From a virus, in IMG/VR virus record IMGVR_UViG_3300025298_000117, positions 1 to 38,923 of that record: DNA of 38,923 nucleotides; one strand, 5' to 3'. Under the pieces are notes generated by a model. That model saw only the letters and a list, made by a program, of their open reading frames with translations. It ran no database searches and had not been told where the DNA came from. Positions 13,488 to 21,676 of the stretch are shown here, piece after piece. The position numbers and the translations under genes are program-made. Positions within the stretch are counted from its first letter, which is position 1; each line of letters opens with the position of its first letter.

Positions 13488-15784
13488 CAGCGGTCCTTGT
13501 ACTCGCGGCGGCCCCGGATGGCCTTGTCGCGTTTGATCTCGTCCAGGATGCGGCGGACCAGCGCGTCCGTATCCTCGCCGGGAAGCTGCTGGATCGAGAT
13601 ATGGTAGGTGTCGCCCGCCTGCTGCACGGGCTGGGCGCGCCTGGAAGCGGCGGCAGGCTGGATCGGCGTGAGGTTGAGCGGCCCGCCTGCGCGCGGCCCG
13701 GCCGCCGCGACCATGGGCGTGAGGGACAGCGCACCCGCAGCGGCAACGCCCGTGGCCATGCGCCCGATCGCGCGCATCGGAGCCTGACTGGTCCGGTCGA
13801 TACCCCGCTCAAGCCCCGCGTTCAGATGCCCGCCCATCGTCATGAACAGGCGCGACGGGGACTTGATGCCGAAGTACTTCTTGAAGGCCGATACGCCGTT
13901 CTTCGCCAAATCGACCAGCTTCCATGCCAGCGCCATGGGATTGATGGCCATGAGCAGGCCCTGCATCATCATGGAGCCGAGCGATTTCAGCCAGTCAGGA
14001 AGGCCGGATATCGCGGACTTCACCCAAGCGACGCCCTTGGTGAACGCTCCACTGATCGTCCCCCAGTGGGTGTAGACTAGGTACGCGGCACCGGCGAGCA
14101 CCGCTATAGCGAGCGTGATGGCCAGGACGATCGGGTTCGCCATCATCATCAGGCCCGCGCGCAGGAACCCTTGAGCGAGGAACATGGTGGCCGTTCGGAT
14201 GAGGCCGAAGGCCCGGACTGCCATGCCGCCCGTCTGGATCGCGATACGGGCGAAGACGCCAAGGTGCCGGCCGAACATCGAAATGCCCTCTACCCTGCGG
14301 AAATAGGGCAGGATGCGGGCGAAGGGGCCGAGGAGCGCGCCGAACGCGAGCTGGGTGACGCCTAGCCCGACGCGCAAGGTGACCAGGCTAGTCAGCACCG
14401 TGACGATGCCGGACGACAGCTGCGGATGTTCCTTGCTCCAGGCGCGGACGCTGTTGGCGATCGTCACGATCTGTTTCGACGCCGACGTGACCGTGGGGAG
14501 AAGCTGCTGGCCCATCGTGATGTTGAGCGCCTTGAGCGCGTTCATGGCGAGCCCAGTCGCGCCCTCGGTCGTGGCGATGGCGGAGAGATACTCGGCTTCC
14601 ATGGACCCGGCGTACTGCGCCTTGTCCCCGACCAGCTTCAGGTTGTTCTGGAGCTTGTCGAGGTTGGTCAGCATCGGCGCAATCGCGCTCACGGATTCGG
14701 AACCGAAGATCTGGGTCAGCACACCGGCCTGTTGCGCCTTCGGCAGCTTCGACAGGCGGCCGAGCACGTCGGTGATCGCGCCGCCTGCGTCCGTCTGCAT
14801 GCGCTTTGCCAGCGTGGTGGTGTTGATGCCCAAGGCCTTGAACGCTTCGGCCTGGCTCTTCGTGGCCGCGTCGCCCTTGGTCATGGCCAGCATCATGTTC
14901 TTGATGCCCGTGGCCGCGACTTCCTCTTCCACGCCTACGCTGTTGAGGAGCTGCGCCATCGCGGCGACCTGGGGCGCGCTGACGCCCGCCACTTTGCCGA
15001 GGGCGCCAATGCGGGTGACGATGCCCGACACCTCTACGGCCGTGCCGCCGTAGGAGTTGGTCAGGGCGTTGATCTGGTTCGCCAGCTTGGTGACGTCGCC
15101 CTGCCCCATGGTGAAGGCGGTGCGCCATTTCGCCATCATGGCACCGGCCTCGTCGCCGGTCATGTCGAAGGCCACGCCCATCTTCGCAGCATCCTCGGCG
15201 AACCCGAGCAGCTCCTGGCGCGGAATGTGCGCGCGGCCTGCGGCGGCGACGATCGCGGCGATGCCCTCGGAGGCCATGGGGATGCGGGTGCTGAGCGCCA
15301 GCACGTCGTCCGACATCTGCGCGAACGCCTTGGGAGTGGGGAAGTCCACCACCTTGCGCACGTCGGCCATGGCGGCTTCGAAGGTCATGGCCTGCTTGGT
15401 GGCGGTGACCAGCGGCAGGGACATGGCCGCGCCTGCGAAGATGTTTTCGACGCCCTTCGAGCGGAACTCCGACGCCTTGCCGAGCATGGCCATGCGATCG
15501 GCGTTTACCCTGGCGAGATCGCGCTGGCGGCGAAGCTGCTCGTTGGTGCCCGCGAGCTGCCGTGCCAGCTCGCGCTCCCGGTTCGCCAGTTCGGTGATGT
15601 TGCCGGTGCTAGTGGACAGTTCGCGGCGGACCTTGGCCAGTTCTCGCTCCAGCTTGCGCGATTCGCCGGTAAGGGCTCGAATCGAATTCGAGCCCTTCGT
15701 GCCGAGGCCGACGATGTTGCGCAGCGCTCCCGACATCTTGTCGACGCCGAGGAAGTTCACGATCAGGGAGAGCTTGTTGCTCAT
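13487..15784 (-). CDS. T: Tail tape measure protein T
   Basis: 765 aa. Residues about 38-105 form a coiled coil (RKLERELAKVRRELSTSTGN...). A TP901-type tape measure domain covers roughly 130-420 (MTFEAAMADVRKVVDFPTPK onwards), followed by hydrophobic segments around 500-590 and a small C-terminal domain ending in basic residues. The length sets the tail length and is near that of P2 gpT. ATG overlaps the E' stop as ATGA. Confidence 0.93.
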   Translation of the reverse strand: MSNKLSLIVNFLGVDKMSGALRNIVGLGTKGSNSIRALTGESRKLERELAKVRRELSTSTGNITELANRERELARQLAGTNEQLRRQRDLARVNADRMAMLGKASEFRSKGVENIFAGAAMSLPLVTATKQAMTFEAAMADVRKVVDFPTPKAFAQMSDDVLALSTRIPMASEGIAAIVAAAGRAHIPRQELLGFAEDAAKMGVAFDMTGDEAGAMMAKWRTAFTMGQGDVTKLANQINALTNSYGGTAVEVSGIVTRIGALGKVAGVSAPQVAAMAQLLNSVGVEEEVAATGIKNMMLAMTKGDAATKSQAEAFKALGINTTTLAKRMQTDAGGAITDVLGRLSKLPKAQQAGVLTQIFGSESVSAIAPMLTNLDKLQNNLKLVGDKAQYAGSMEAEYLSAIATTEGATGLAMNALKALNITMGQQLLPTVTSASKQIVTIANSVRAWSKEHPQLSSGIVTVLTSLVTLRVGLGVTQLAFGALLGPFARILPYFRRVEGISMFGRHLGVFARIAIQTGGMAVRAFGLIRTATMFLAQGFLRAGLMMMANPIVLAITLAIAVLAGAAYLVYTHWGTISGAFTKGVAWVKSAISGLPDWLKSLGSMMMQGLLMAINPMALAWKLVDLAKNGVSAFKKYFGIKSPSRLFMTMGGHLNAGLERGIDRTSQAPMRAIGRMATGVAAAGALSLTPMVAAAGPRAGGPLNLTPIQPAAASRRAQPVQQAGDTYHISIQQLPGEDTDALVRRILDEIKRDKAIRGRREYKDR

Positions 15785-15978
15785 TCGTCGTCCTTGGGGC
15801 CGTGGAGCATGTTCCAGGTCTCCACCGCGCGCTCACGCCAATCCATCAGTTCGTCGATGGTCAGGGCGGCCAGCTCGCTGAGCGGCCAGTGGAAGATCGC
15901 GGCGATCTGCGCGATCAGGTCTTCGGCGTATGTTCCGCGATCAGTGCCGCGATCGCCGCGCGCTCCGCCTTCGTGGTG
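15781..15978 (-). CDS. E': Tail assembly protein E' (reached by -1 frameshift)
   Basis: This frame has no start codon of its own. From about 15930 it reads YAEDLIAQIAAIFHWPLSEL then AALTIDELMDWRERAVETWN, a typical P2 gpE-family sequence, and ends at 15781 overlapping T. It is in the -1 frame relative to E and joins it at the slippery site 15978-15984, giving a fusion of about 163 aa (98 from E, 65 from here). In P2 the E+E' product is a tail assembly chaperone. Confidence 0.85.
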   Translation of the reverse strand, partial: HHEGGARGDRGTDRGTYAEDLIAQIAAIFHWPLSELAALTIDELMDWRERAVETWNMLHGPKDDE

Positions 15979-16271
15979 AAAAAACCGCGAATGGTTCCGC
16001 CGATCTCCGCCAGATCCTCCGCCTCAAGGGCGTCTGCCTCGGGCTGGGTGAGCGGCGGGTTGGTGATGCGCGGGATCACCTTGAGCAGAGCGGAGACGTC
16101 GGTGGTCAGCAGGTCCTGGAGCGTCAGTCCGCGCAGTTCGCCGCCGAGCGGCTTCTTCACGGTGAGGCTCTCGATCCGCGTCTCGCCGCGCATGATCGGG
16201 TATTCCAGCGTTACCGTGGCGAAGCGGTTGTTGGTATCGGCGGCGGGTAGGGTATCGGTCTGGTCTGCCAT
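15915..16271 (-). CDS. E: Tail assembly protein E
   Basis: 118 aa, the tail assembly chaperone E type. The core VTLEYPIMRGETRIESLTVKKP then LGGELRGLTLQDL is the standard pattern of the family. Codons 96-98 (GGT TTT TTC) form a -1 slippery heptamer near the 3' end, so a portion of ribosomes would continue into E'. It follows the tube gene after a 128-bp spacer with a large foldback. Confidence 0.9.
   Translation of the reverse strand: MADQTDTLPAADTNNRFATVTLEYPIMRGETRIESLTVKKPLGGELRGLTLQDLLTTDVSALLKVIPRITNPPLTQPEADALEAEDLAEIGGTIRGFFTTKAERAAIAALIAEHTPKT
15978..15984 (-). promoter_or_regulatory. Programmed -1 ribosomal frameshift site
   Basis: On the minus strand the zero frame reads GGT TTT TTC, giving the heptamer T_TTT_TTC, which fits X_XXY_YYZ. 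Slipping back one base leads directly into the E' frame, which stays open for 65 codons and has no start codon. P2 uses T_TTT_TTG at the same place. Confidence 0.8.
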
Positions 16272-16289
16272 GTGCGGGGCTCCTGGTCA

Positions 16290-16365
16290 GCGGGGCGGGG
16301 AAGGCCGGAGAGGGGGAGAGGAGATTGCCGATCCTCCCCGGCCCACCACCAGAACGGCGCCCCGC
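16290..16365. other. Large foldback between tube gene and E
   Basis: Nested inverted repeats: outer GCGGGGCG (16290-16297) pairs with CGCCCCGC (16358-16365), and an inner arm starting GGCCGG (16303) pairs imperfectly with TCCTCCCCGGCC (16332-16343). No U-run follows. It may attenuate transcription or protect the abundant tube message. Confidence 0.5.
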
Positions 16366-16399
16366 AACAGGACCGTCCGGTGGATATGGATGGAAGGGA

Positions 16400-16909
16400 T
16401 CAGCCGGTGAGGATCGCCATGATTTCGGCGTAGCGATCGAAGCCGTTCACGATGAAGATGCCGTTGGGGACGTCGATCTCGATTTCGACGAGGCCGTCGA
16501 CCACGCGGCGGTAGTAGGCGACCTGCACGGTGTACTTGTGCTCGGTGTTATCGCCCGGCTTCCCCTTGCCTTCGTCGATCTCATTGAACCGGCCGTTGAT
16601 GTAGATCTCGACGGCCTGGGCGGCGCTGCCGTTGTCCGCGCGATAGGCGCTGACCAGGCGCAGGGACACGCCGTCCAGCGCCGTGGTGCCGAACAGCCGG
16701 ATCAGGGAAACCTCATGGCCGCCCATGGTCAACGTTGCCTCCATGGCTTCCAGACCATTGTCCAGCTTCACGGTGCCGAGCATGCCGCCGCCTCGATAAT
16801 CCTCCGTGGCGATGGCGAGCTTGGGCTGTTCGAATTCCGAGATGACGCCGAGGTAGCTTTCGCCTTCGACGTAGGCATTGCAGTTTACGAGCTTGCGCGG
16901 CACGCCCAT
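16400..16909 (-). CDS. FII: Major tail tube protein FII
   Basis: 169 aa, P2 gpFII family. Begins MGVPRKLVNCNAYVEGESYL and contains KLDNGLEAMEATLTMGGHE and VSLIRLFG, all typical of contractile-tail tube subunits that stack into the inner tube. Lies 29 bp after the sheath gene and is followed by a foldback that could limit read-through into E. Confidence 0.94.
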   Translation of the reverse strand: MGVPRKLVNCNAYVEGESYLGVISEFEQPKLAIATEDYRGGGMLGTVKLDNGLEAMEATLTMGGHEVSLIRLFGTTALDGVSLRLVSAYRADNGSAAQAVEIYINGRFNEIDEGKGKPGDNTEHKYTVQVAYYRRVVDGLVEIEIDVPNGIFIVNGFDRYAEIMAILTG

Positions 16910-16938
16910 GGCCGGATCCTTTCAGTGAGGGGACAGGC

Positions 16939-18093
16939 TCAGACCAGCTTCGCGGCGAAGTCCGAGTAATAGAAATCGGTGATCTGCAGGTCGACGTTGG
17001 GGTTCTCCATCGGCGCGCAGGGGGTGTAGCGGATGCGGAAGTTGGGCTTTCCGGCGGCGAGCTGGGCCGAGGTGTTGGCGTCCTTGTCGAAGAAGCACTC
17101 GGCGCCCATTGCGCGCCCGGCGGTGACAACGGCCTTGAAGGCCTTGTTGATCTTTTCGAGGAAGTTCTTGACCTGGCCGACGGTCATCGGGTGATCGATG
17201 AACGGCTTGATGGTGACCGCGATGATGTCCTGGAGCGCGTAGCTGGTGCGCACGGCGCTCTCGAACGAGAAGTCCGGCTGATCCTCGCCCGCCGTGGTGC
17301 GGTTGCCCCAGAACCGGAAGCCGTCCGACTGGATCAGCGTAGTCACTTGCGCGTCGTTGAGCACCCCGGCGTCGGTCGATCCGTCCAGCAGGTCGAAATG
17401 CACGTCCTTGGTGATCGACAGCACGCCGTCCATCGGGATGTTCGACAGCGTCTTGTGCCACCCGATCTCCTCGTCGATGTGGGCGCGCAGGCCGAGGGCG
17501 CGGGCGACGGCATCGCCGGTCCAGTCGTTGGTGTCAGGCCACAGCAGCATCAGCTCGCGGGCGCCGAACAGATCGCGATAGGTGGTGGCGGCGGTGATGG
17601 TCTCCCCGATCGCGCGGGCATAGGCGAAGCCGCGCAGCTTCTTGGCCGTGATGACCAGCTCGGTGGTCACGGCCTGCGTATCGAGGCCGGGGGCGCCAAT
17701 GATGCGCGGGCGAACGGACAGCAGGCTTTCGGCAGCGAGCAGCGCCTGCAGGCCGGTGTAGGTGCTGCCGTCGGTGGCGCCGATCACGTTGGCGTCGGTC
17801 TCCGCCGTGGTGTCGCCTTCCTTCACGCGAACGACGACGACGATCGGGCTGCACTGATCGCCGATAGCTTCCAGCGCCTTCTTTAGGGTGCCGAGCTTGC
17901 CCGCCTTGCCCGATGCGATGTCGACGCTGGTGACCAGGACGGGGGTGTTGAGCGGGAAGGCCGCATCGATCTCGGCCGCGACATCACCCACGCCCGCTTC
18001 GCTGGTGGCGATGAGGCCGATGACGGCCATGCTGGCGGTCGAGGCGGAAACGCCGCTGTCGGCGGATTCGGTAAGGGTAAGGCCGTGCGGCAT
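16939..18093 (-). CDS. FI: Tail sheath protein FI
   Basis: 384 aa contractile sheath, P2 gpFI family. The start at 18093 is set by MPHGLTLTESADSGV; the upstream open frame is low-complexity. ASMAVIGLIATSEAGVGDVA near the N-terminus and DGFRFWGNRTTAGEDQPDF in the middle are diagnostic, and the last 100 residues (VKNFLEKINKAFKAVV onwards) are the conserved C-terminal domain. It follows W after 10 bp. Confidence 0.94.
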   Translation of the reverse strand: MPHGLTLTESADSGVSASTASMAVIGLIATSEAGVGDVAAEIDAAFPLNTPVLVTSVDIASGKAGKLGTLKKALEAIGDQCSPIVVVVRVKEGDTTAETDANVIGATDGSTYTGLQALLAAESLLSVRPRIIGAPGLDTQAVTTELVITAKKLRGFAYARAIGETITAATTYRDLFGARELMLLWPDTNDWTGDAVARALGLRAHIDEEIGWHKTLSNIPMDGVLSITKDVHFDLLDGSTDAGVLNDAQVTTLIQSDGFRFWGNRTTAGEDQPDFSFESAVRTSYALQDIIAVTIKPFIDHPMTVGQVKNFLEKINKAFKAVVTAGRAMGAECFFDKDANTSAQLAAGKPNFRIRYTPCAPMENPNVDLQITDFYYSDFAAKLV

Positions 18094-18103
18094 GATCGGA
18101 TCC

Positions 18104-18454
18104 TCAGCGGGTGTAGTGGATGGAGAGGGTGACCTGCGCGTTCTGCGCGGGGACATCGGTGCGGCGACCGGCGATGGAGATCGTAAGGGTGCCGTCTGCG
18201 AAGGCGCCGGAAACGCCGATCTTGCCAACGGCAATCCGGGGCTCCCAGCGCTTGAGCGCGAGGGCGGCGGCCGCGCGCATGAGCATGACATTGGCGGCGT
18301 TCGCAGGCCGGTCGATCAGTTCGAAGAGCTGCGAGCCGAACTCGCGGCGCATGGGTCGCCGGTTGAGCGGAGTGGTCAGGATGCGCGCGACCGACTGGCG
18401 AAGGTGCTCAAGCCCGTCGATCGCTTTTCCCGTGGTGGCGTCCATTCCGTTCAT
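18104..18454 (-). CDS. W: Baseplate wedge protein W (gp25-like)
   Basis: 116 aa. The segment GLEHLRQSVARILTTPLNRR then PMRREFGSQLFELIDRPAN is the gp25/gpW core, which starts sheath polymerisation at the baseplate. ATG codons at 18454 and 18445 are both possible; neither has a clear ribosome site. The 18454 ATG lies 57 bp from the centre of a late-activator dyad, suggesting a leaderless or very short-leader message. First gene of the W-FI-FII-E-T-U-D late operon. Confidence 0.9.
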   Translation of the reverse strand: MNGMDATTGKAIDGLEHLRQSVARILTTPLNRRPMRREFGSQLFELIDRPANAANVMLMRAAAALALKRWEPRIAVGKIGVSGAFADGTLTISIAGRRTDVPAQNAQVTLSIHYTR

Positions 18455-18501
18455 GGATGAACCCAAGCCGGAATGGTGGCCTAAAGGCCAGCGGCTAGCC
18501 C

Positions 18502-18520
18502 GGTAATCGAGAGCGTTACC
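18502..18520. promoter_or_regulatory. Late-activator dyad, W operon
   Basis: GGTAATCGAGAGCGTTACC, extended by CC/GG to 7-bp perfect arms with a 9-bp spacer. Centre at 18511, 57 bp from the W ATG. It shares the GGTAR-N9-YTACC design with sites at 24786 and 29891. Other small palindromes (TGGCCTAAAGGCCA, GGCTAGCC) lie between it and W. Confidence 0.7.
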
Positions 18521-18661
18521 GGCATGTCAGAACGGCCTTCCGAGGTTCGAAATTTGCCGGTACGATCTGGCATGGCAAAAAATGCAAATGAGCATCAGGT
18601 CTGCGACACGTGGGGCCGCGTAACGAAACGCGAAACCCAAGCGAGGGAGGGAGCACGCATC

Positions 18662-18979
18662 ATGCTGCGTGTCCACTACCTACACCGGCCGCCATATGGA
18701 CCAGATGAGATAGCGAAAGCCGATAGGGAATGGGACGAAGTTGTCGGCCCGAGCACACCTATTTCCGAGATGTACGATCTACTGAGTGATCAGCAAAAGC
18801 TCGACTATAAGCGAAGCACCGAGAGCCCCGCGGTCCGGATGCATACAGATAGCGGTCGAGATCCATTGAACGAAGGGCCGTGGGATCTTCTCCGTCGCTT
18901 GGAAGCGGGCGAATGGGTGGGGCCCGCTGATGAAAAACAGATACAGCGCAAGGCTGGAGATCGCGCGTTTCTTCCATAG
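18662..18979 (+). CDS. Rightward cargo gene in the late region, unknown function
   Basis: 105 aa from an ATG with a GGGAGGGAG ribosome site 8 bp upstream; the frame is open back to 18524 with ATGs at 18524 and 18572. It is the only rightward gene in the 17.7-kb leftward late region and lies between V and W, close to where P2 carries Z/fun. Codon use is less GC-biased than its neighbours. The protein is polar and charged (EIAKADREWDEVVGPSTPIS) with no domain I know. Possibly expressed in the lysogen. Confidence 0.6.
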   Translation: MLRVHYLHRPPYGPDEIAKADREWDEVVGPSTPISEMYDLLSDQQKLDYKRSTESPAVRMHTDSGRDPLNEGPWDLLRRLEAGEWVGPADEKQIQRKAGDRAFLP

Positions 18980-18998
18980 GCACTTCGGCGTATGATTT

Positions 18999-19553
18999 TC
19001 AGATTGGCACCCCGCTCTGTGCGGTTCCCGCCTGGACAAGTCCGTGCTTGTGGTTCTTCAGGCTGACACTGCCCGCGAGGACATCGTCGGAGGCGGTGAG
19101 CTTGCCCTCGATCGTCACGTCGCCCTTGATCGTCAGTCCTCCGGTCGCCTCGATCAAGGCCGTCGCGCCGCCGGGGAGGATAGCGATCAGGGCATGGGTT
19201 TCGGGATCATAGCCGATGCGGGCGCCGTCCTTGTACTCGGTCACCTCGGCAAGGCCATTGCCCGGCAGCGGGAACTGGTCGCTCTCGATACCCAGCAGCG
19301 CGACCGCTGCGGCGAGTTGGCCGTCCGGGCACAGCAGCATGACCTGCTCCCCGACACTGGGCGGGCTGTAGACCCGCGTATCCCCGGCGCGCGGGGCAAA
19401 CCAGCGGATCGGCGGCGTGGTGGCGCCGCCATCTTCGTCATCCTCGTCTCCGTAGAGGACGGTGCAGCGACGGGCGGCGAGATCGACCGAAGCTATCGTG
19501 CCCAGGCGGATCAGTTCCGACAGGTCTGCCGGGATGTCTTCCTCTTCCTTCAC
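18999..19553 (-). CDS. V: Baseplate assembly protein / tail spike V
   Basis: 184 aa, P2 gpV family. An N-terminal OB-fold (LIRLGTIASVDLAARRCTVL then PPIRWFAPRAGDTRVYSPPS) is followed by a beta-helix stalk (GGLTIKGDVTIEGKLTASDD) and a tip NHKHG whose HxH motif holds the iron atom in gpV. It begins with GTG overlapping the Rz stop as GTGA. Last gene of the J-to-V late operon. Confidence 0.93.
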   Translation of the reverse strand: MKEEEDIPADLSELIRLGTIASVDLAARRCTVLYGDEDDEDGGATTPPIRWFAPRAGDTRVYSPPSVGEQVMLLCPDGQLAAAVALLGIESDQFPLPGNGLAEVTEYKDGARIGYDPETHALIAILPGGATALIEATGGLTIKGDVTIEGKLTASDDVLAGSVSLKNHKHGLVQAGTAQSGVPI

Positions 19554-20125
19554 GGCCCCTGCTCCGCTGGTACCGCAAGCCCCGATGCGATCCATTGCTG
19601 GCCGAGATCGTGGAGCCGGAGCAGGCGATCCGTGTTGACGGTCAGGGTGTCGAAGTCTGCGCGGCTGAGAACGACGGGAGCTTGACCGGGTCCGTCATCG
19701 CCCGAGGGAGCACGATCCGCGCCGGAGGTTCCGGCTCCGCTGCCTGTACCGCCAGCGCCCGTTCCCGCGTGGATGAGCAGGCCCCCAGCATCGGCATAGC
19801 GGCGAGCAGCAGCGCGCCAGCGGTCAACATTTTCGTTCGCATCGTCGGCATCCTTGGCAAGGGCGGCGAAGCGCCGCTCGGTTTCGAGGCGCGCCGCCAC
19901 GGCCTTGGCTTTCGCCTCGGCCGTGGCGGCGCGGTAGTTTTCCTTGGTCTGACGGTGGTTCGCGGCCTCGACTTGCGAGTGCACCTGCCACTGTTCCGCC
20001 CGGTCGCACTGCCACCAGGCGAGGCCGAGTGCGAAGCAAAGGGCGCACTGCCATGGGTATCGGTGGAGAATGTCGAGAAGGATCTCCACCAAGTTCCGGG
20101 ACGCCCGGTAAAGCATCAGGCTCAT
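19550..20125 (-). CDS. Rz: Spanin inner-membrane subunit Rz-like
   Basis: 191 aa. An N-terminal membrane anchor (residues about 22-42, WQCALCFALGLAWWQC) is followed by a long periplasmic helix (QVEAANHRQTKENYRAATAE through FAALAKDADDANENVDRWRA), typical of Rz. It overlaps the lysozyme stop by 1 bp and contains Rz1 in another frame. Its C-terminal region is Gly-rich then helical. Confidence 0.8.
   Translation of the reverse strand: MSLMLYRASRNLVEILLDILHRYPWQCALCFALGLAWWQCDRAEQWQVHSQVEAANHRQTKENYRAATAEAKAKAVAARLETERRFAALAKDADDANENVDRWRAAARRYADAGGLLIHAGTGAGGTGSGAGTSGADRAPSGDDGPGQAPVVLSRADFDTLTVNTDRLLRLHDLGQQWIASGLAVPAEQGP
19642..19842 (-). CDS. Rz1: Spanin outer-membrane lipoprotein Rz1, nested in Rz
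   Basis: 66 aa embedded in Rz in a different frame, as in lambda. MRTKMLTAGALLLAAMPMLG is a lipoprotein signal ending in the lipobox MLGAC; the mature part carries a Pro segment (EPEPPARIVLP). In-frame ATGs at 19851, 19842 and 19830 are possible. It would pair with Rz to fuse the membranes at lysis. Confidence 0.82.
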   Translation of the reverse strand: MRTKMLTAGALLLAAMPMLGACSSTRERALAVQAAEPEPPARIVLPRAMTDPVKLPSFSAAQTSTP

Positions 20126-20589
20126 CACAGCCCCCGCAGGCAGATGGTGCGCTCGGCACGGCGGCGGTTGGTGAGGCCCTGCACCGGCTTCCCACCGGCG
20201 CGGTTCCACATGAGGAACGCGTCGCAGGCGCCACGCCAGTCGCGGGCGCTGAAACGCTTGGCCACGGTCGATCGGGCATAGGCCTGCGGGCCGATGTTGT
20301 AGGCAAGGCTGGTCGCGGCGGCGAGCTGGGCATCGCGGCCTTTCAGTTCCGGATTCCGCTTGAGCACCGGCGCGGCGAAGTCGGCCAGGGCATCGGCCAG
20401 CATGGTTTCGCACTCCGCATCGGAGTAGCGCCGCATCTTCACCCGCGTCTCGCCGTAGCAAACGGTCTGGACGCCGACGATATCGAAGTAGGGATCGTTT
20501 TCCTTGCCCTCCCACGCGCCGACCAGCGGCACCATGATCGCCGCCGCACCGGCGCCAACGAGGGCAACGAGCTTCTTCGTATCGGCCAT
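20125..20589 (-). CDS. SAR-type endolysin (lysozyme, GH24)
   Basis: 154 aa. Hydrophobic Gly/Ala-rich residues 7-25 (LVALVGAGAAAIMVPLVGA) form a signal-anchor-release segment. The catalytic triad Glu27, Asp36, Thr42 lies in WEGKENDPYFDIVGVQTVCY with the same 9 and 6 residue spacing as phage 21 lysozyme. The start at 20589 has an AAGGA site 8 bp upstream; an ATG 9 bp earlier is possible. It would be secreted by the host Sec system and released when the holin collapses the membrane potential. Confidence 0.9.
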   Translation of the reverse strand: MADTKKLVALVGAGAAAIMVPLVGAWEGKENDPYFDIVGVQTVCYGETRVKMRRYSDAECETMLADALADFAAPVLKRNPELKGRDAQLAAATSLAYNIGPQAYARSTVAKRFSARDWRGACDAFLMWNRAGGKPVQGLTNRRRAERTICLRGL

Positions 20590-20590
20590 G

Positions 20591-20821
20591 TCAGGCATCC
20601 TTCTTCGTGGTGAGGCGCAGCGCGATCGCGGTCACCGCCATGACGACGCCGACCAGCGGCTGAGCCCAATGGGGCAGGAGGTTCACAACCTGGGCGAAGC
20701 CCTTGGGGTCGCTGGCGGCCCAGCTGGTGATGGCACCGCCCAGGAGGGCAAAGCGCACGCTGGACCAGCGCCACCAGTCGCGGGCATCCGCGACCAGGCG
20801 CGCCTTCAGGCGGTCGATCAT
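20591..20821 (-). CDS. Holin-like membrane protein 1
   Basis: 76 aa, starting MIDRLKARLVADARDWWRWS. Two hydrophobic stretches (VRFALLGGAITSWAA and LVGVVMAVTAIAL) and a basic end fit a small pinholin-like protein directly before a SAR endolysin. The start overlaps the upstream stop as ATGA. Holin function is inferred from position and topology. Confidence 0.7.
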   Translation of the reverse strand: MIDRLKARLVADARDWWRWSSVRFALLGGAITSWAASDPKGFAQVVNLLPHWAQPLVGVVMAVTAIALRLTTKKDA

Positions 20822-21012
20822 GATTCCGGTTCCTTGCGCTTTACGAGCCGCTGGACGGTCTCGGTTTCGTAGATGCGGATCGTGGTCCACAGGATGGTCA
20901 GGATAGTCGCGACGGCGGGCAGCATGCTGGCTAGGGCCCCCAGCAGAGTGATCACGGAAGTGGCATCGAACAGGTGCTTGAGGCCGTCGGGAAGGTGGTC
21001 GAAGGGGCGCAT
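20818..21012 (-). CDS. Holin-like membrane protein 2
   Basis: 64 aa with one or two membrane segments (TSVITLLGALASMLPAVATI then LTILWTTIRIYE) and a charged end ETVQRLVKRKEPES. Similar small proteins precede lysozymes in many phages. ATG at 21012 overlaps the upstream stop by one base; a GTG one codon earlier would give a GTGA overlap. Paired with the next gene it could be holin and antiholin. Confidence 0.65.
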   Translation of the reverse strand: MRPFDHLPDGLKHLFDATSVITLLGALASMLPAVATILTILWTTIRIYETETVQRLVKRKEPES

Positions 21013-21269
21013 CACTCCTCCGACGGTTCGTCGGCCGGGGCTTCCGGCTCGGGCGGCTGCGCCACGATGACGCCCAGCTCGAACTTGTAGGCGACGCCGC
21101 GCGCGACTTCCTCAACACGCGCCTCGGTTCCCGCCACGTCATAGGCGCCATCGGCGTCCAAGACTGCATTCACGTCGCGCGTGTGGACGATTTCGCCGCT
21201 GGTGAAGGTGACGGAAACGACGCGCTTATCCTTGTCGAATGCGCCGATCTCGGTGGTCAGTTCGGTCAT
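21012..21269 (-). CDS. Hypothetical late protein, 85 aa
   Basis: 85 aa: a small beta-rich domain (KRVVSVTFTSGEIVHTRDVN) with an acidic Pro/Glu tail. The start at 21269 is the first ATG giving the ordered part. It lies between the fibre-assembly gene and the lysis cassette. Function unknown. Confidence 0.7.
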   Translation of the reverse strand: MTELTTEIGAFDKDKRVVSVTFTSGEIVHTRDVNAVLDADGAYDVAGTEARVEEVARGVAYKFELGVIVAQPPEPEAPADEPSEE

Positions 21270-21280
21270 GCAATGGCCTT

Positions 21281-21667
21281 TCAGGCAGGTGCGACCGGCC
21301 ACACGACGGCGGCAAGGTCGGCAGTGGTTTCGGGAAGGTCGCGGAGCGCCTGACGATAGATGCACCAGGCGGCGCGCTGTTCGTCGGTGACCGGGGCGTC
21401 CGAAACTTGGGTCCAGTCGCAGTCGGTCAGCAGCCGGTTGCGATCGGCGCGCATGTTCCCGGCCAGTACGTCATTCGGCGGCAGGGGCTGGTCCGTCGCA
21501 ATCGGCGCTCCATCCGGGCCGGGGACGATACACTTCCCTTCGGATTGCTGCCGCAAAAGCGCCGTGTGGGTTTCGCCATCGATCGGCACGGCATCGGCCG
21601 GGATCTGGGCTGCGCTATGGATACCGTCGTCGAAGAAACCGCCCGCAGTGGCAGAATAGAAGATCAT
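21281..21667 (-). CDS. Tail fibre assembly protein
   Basis: 128 aa. The C-terminal RNRLLTDCDWTQVSDAPVTD then EQRAAWCIYRQALRDLP is a common signature of tail fibre assembly or chaperone proteins encoded directly after fibre genes. It lies 9 bp after the fibre gene and occupies the position of P2 gene G. Confidence 0.85.
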   Translation of the reverse strand: MIFYSATAGGFFDDGIHSAAQIPADAVPIDGETHTALLRQQSEGKCIVPGPDGAPIATDQPLPPNDVLAGNMRADRNRLLTDCDWTQVSDAPVTDEQRAAWCIYRQALRDLPETTADLAAVVWPVAPA

Positions 21668-21676
21668 CGATTTTCC

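Noticed and set aside
16199-16215. GGTAT...TTACC resembling the late dyad, near the start of E
   Set aside because: The spacing is two bases shorter, it is within E coding sequence, and no operon begins there.
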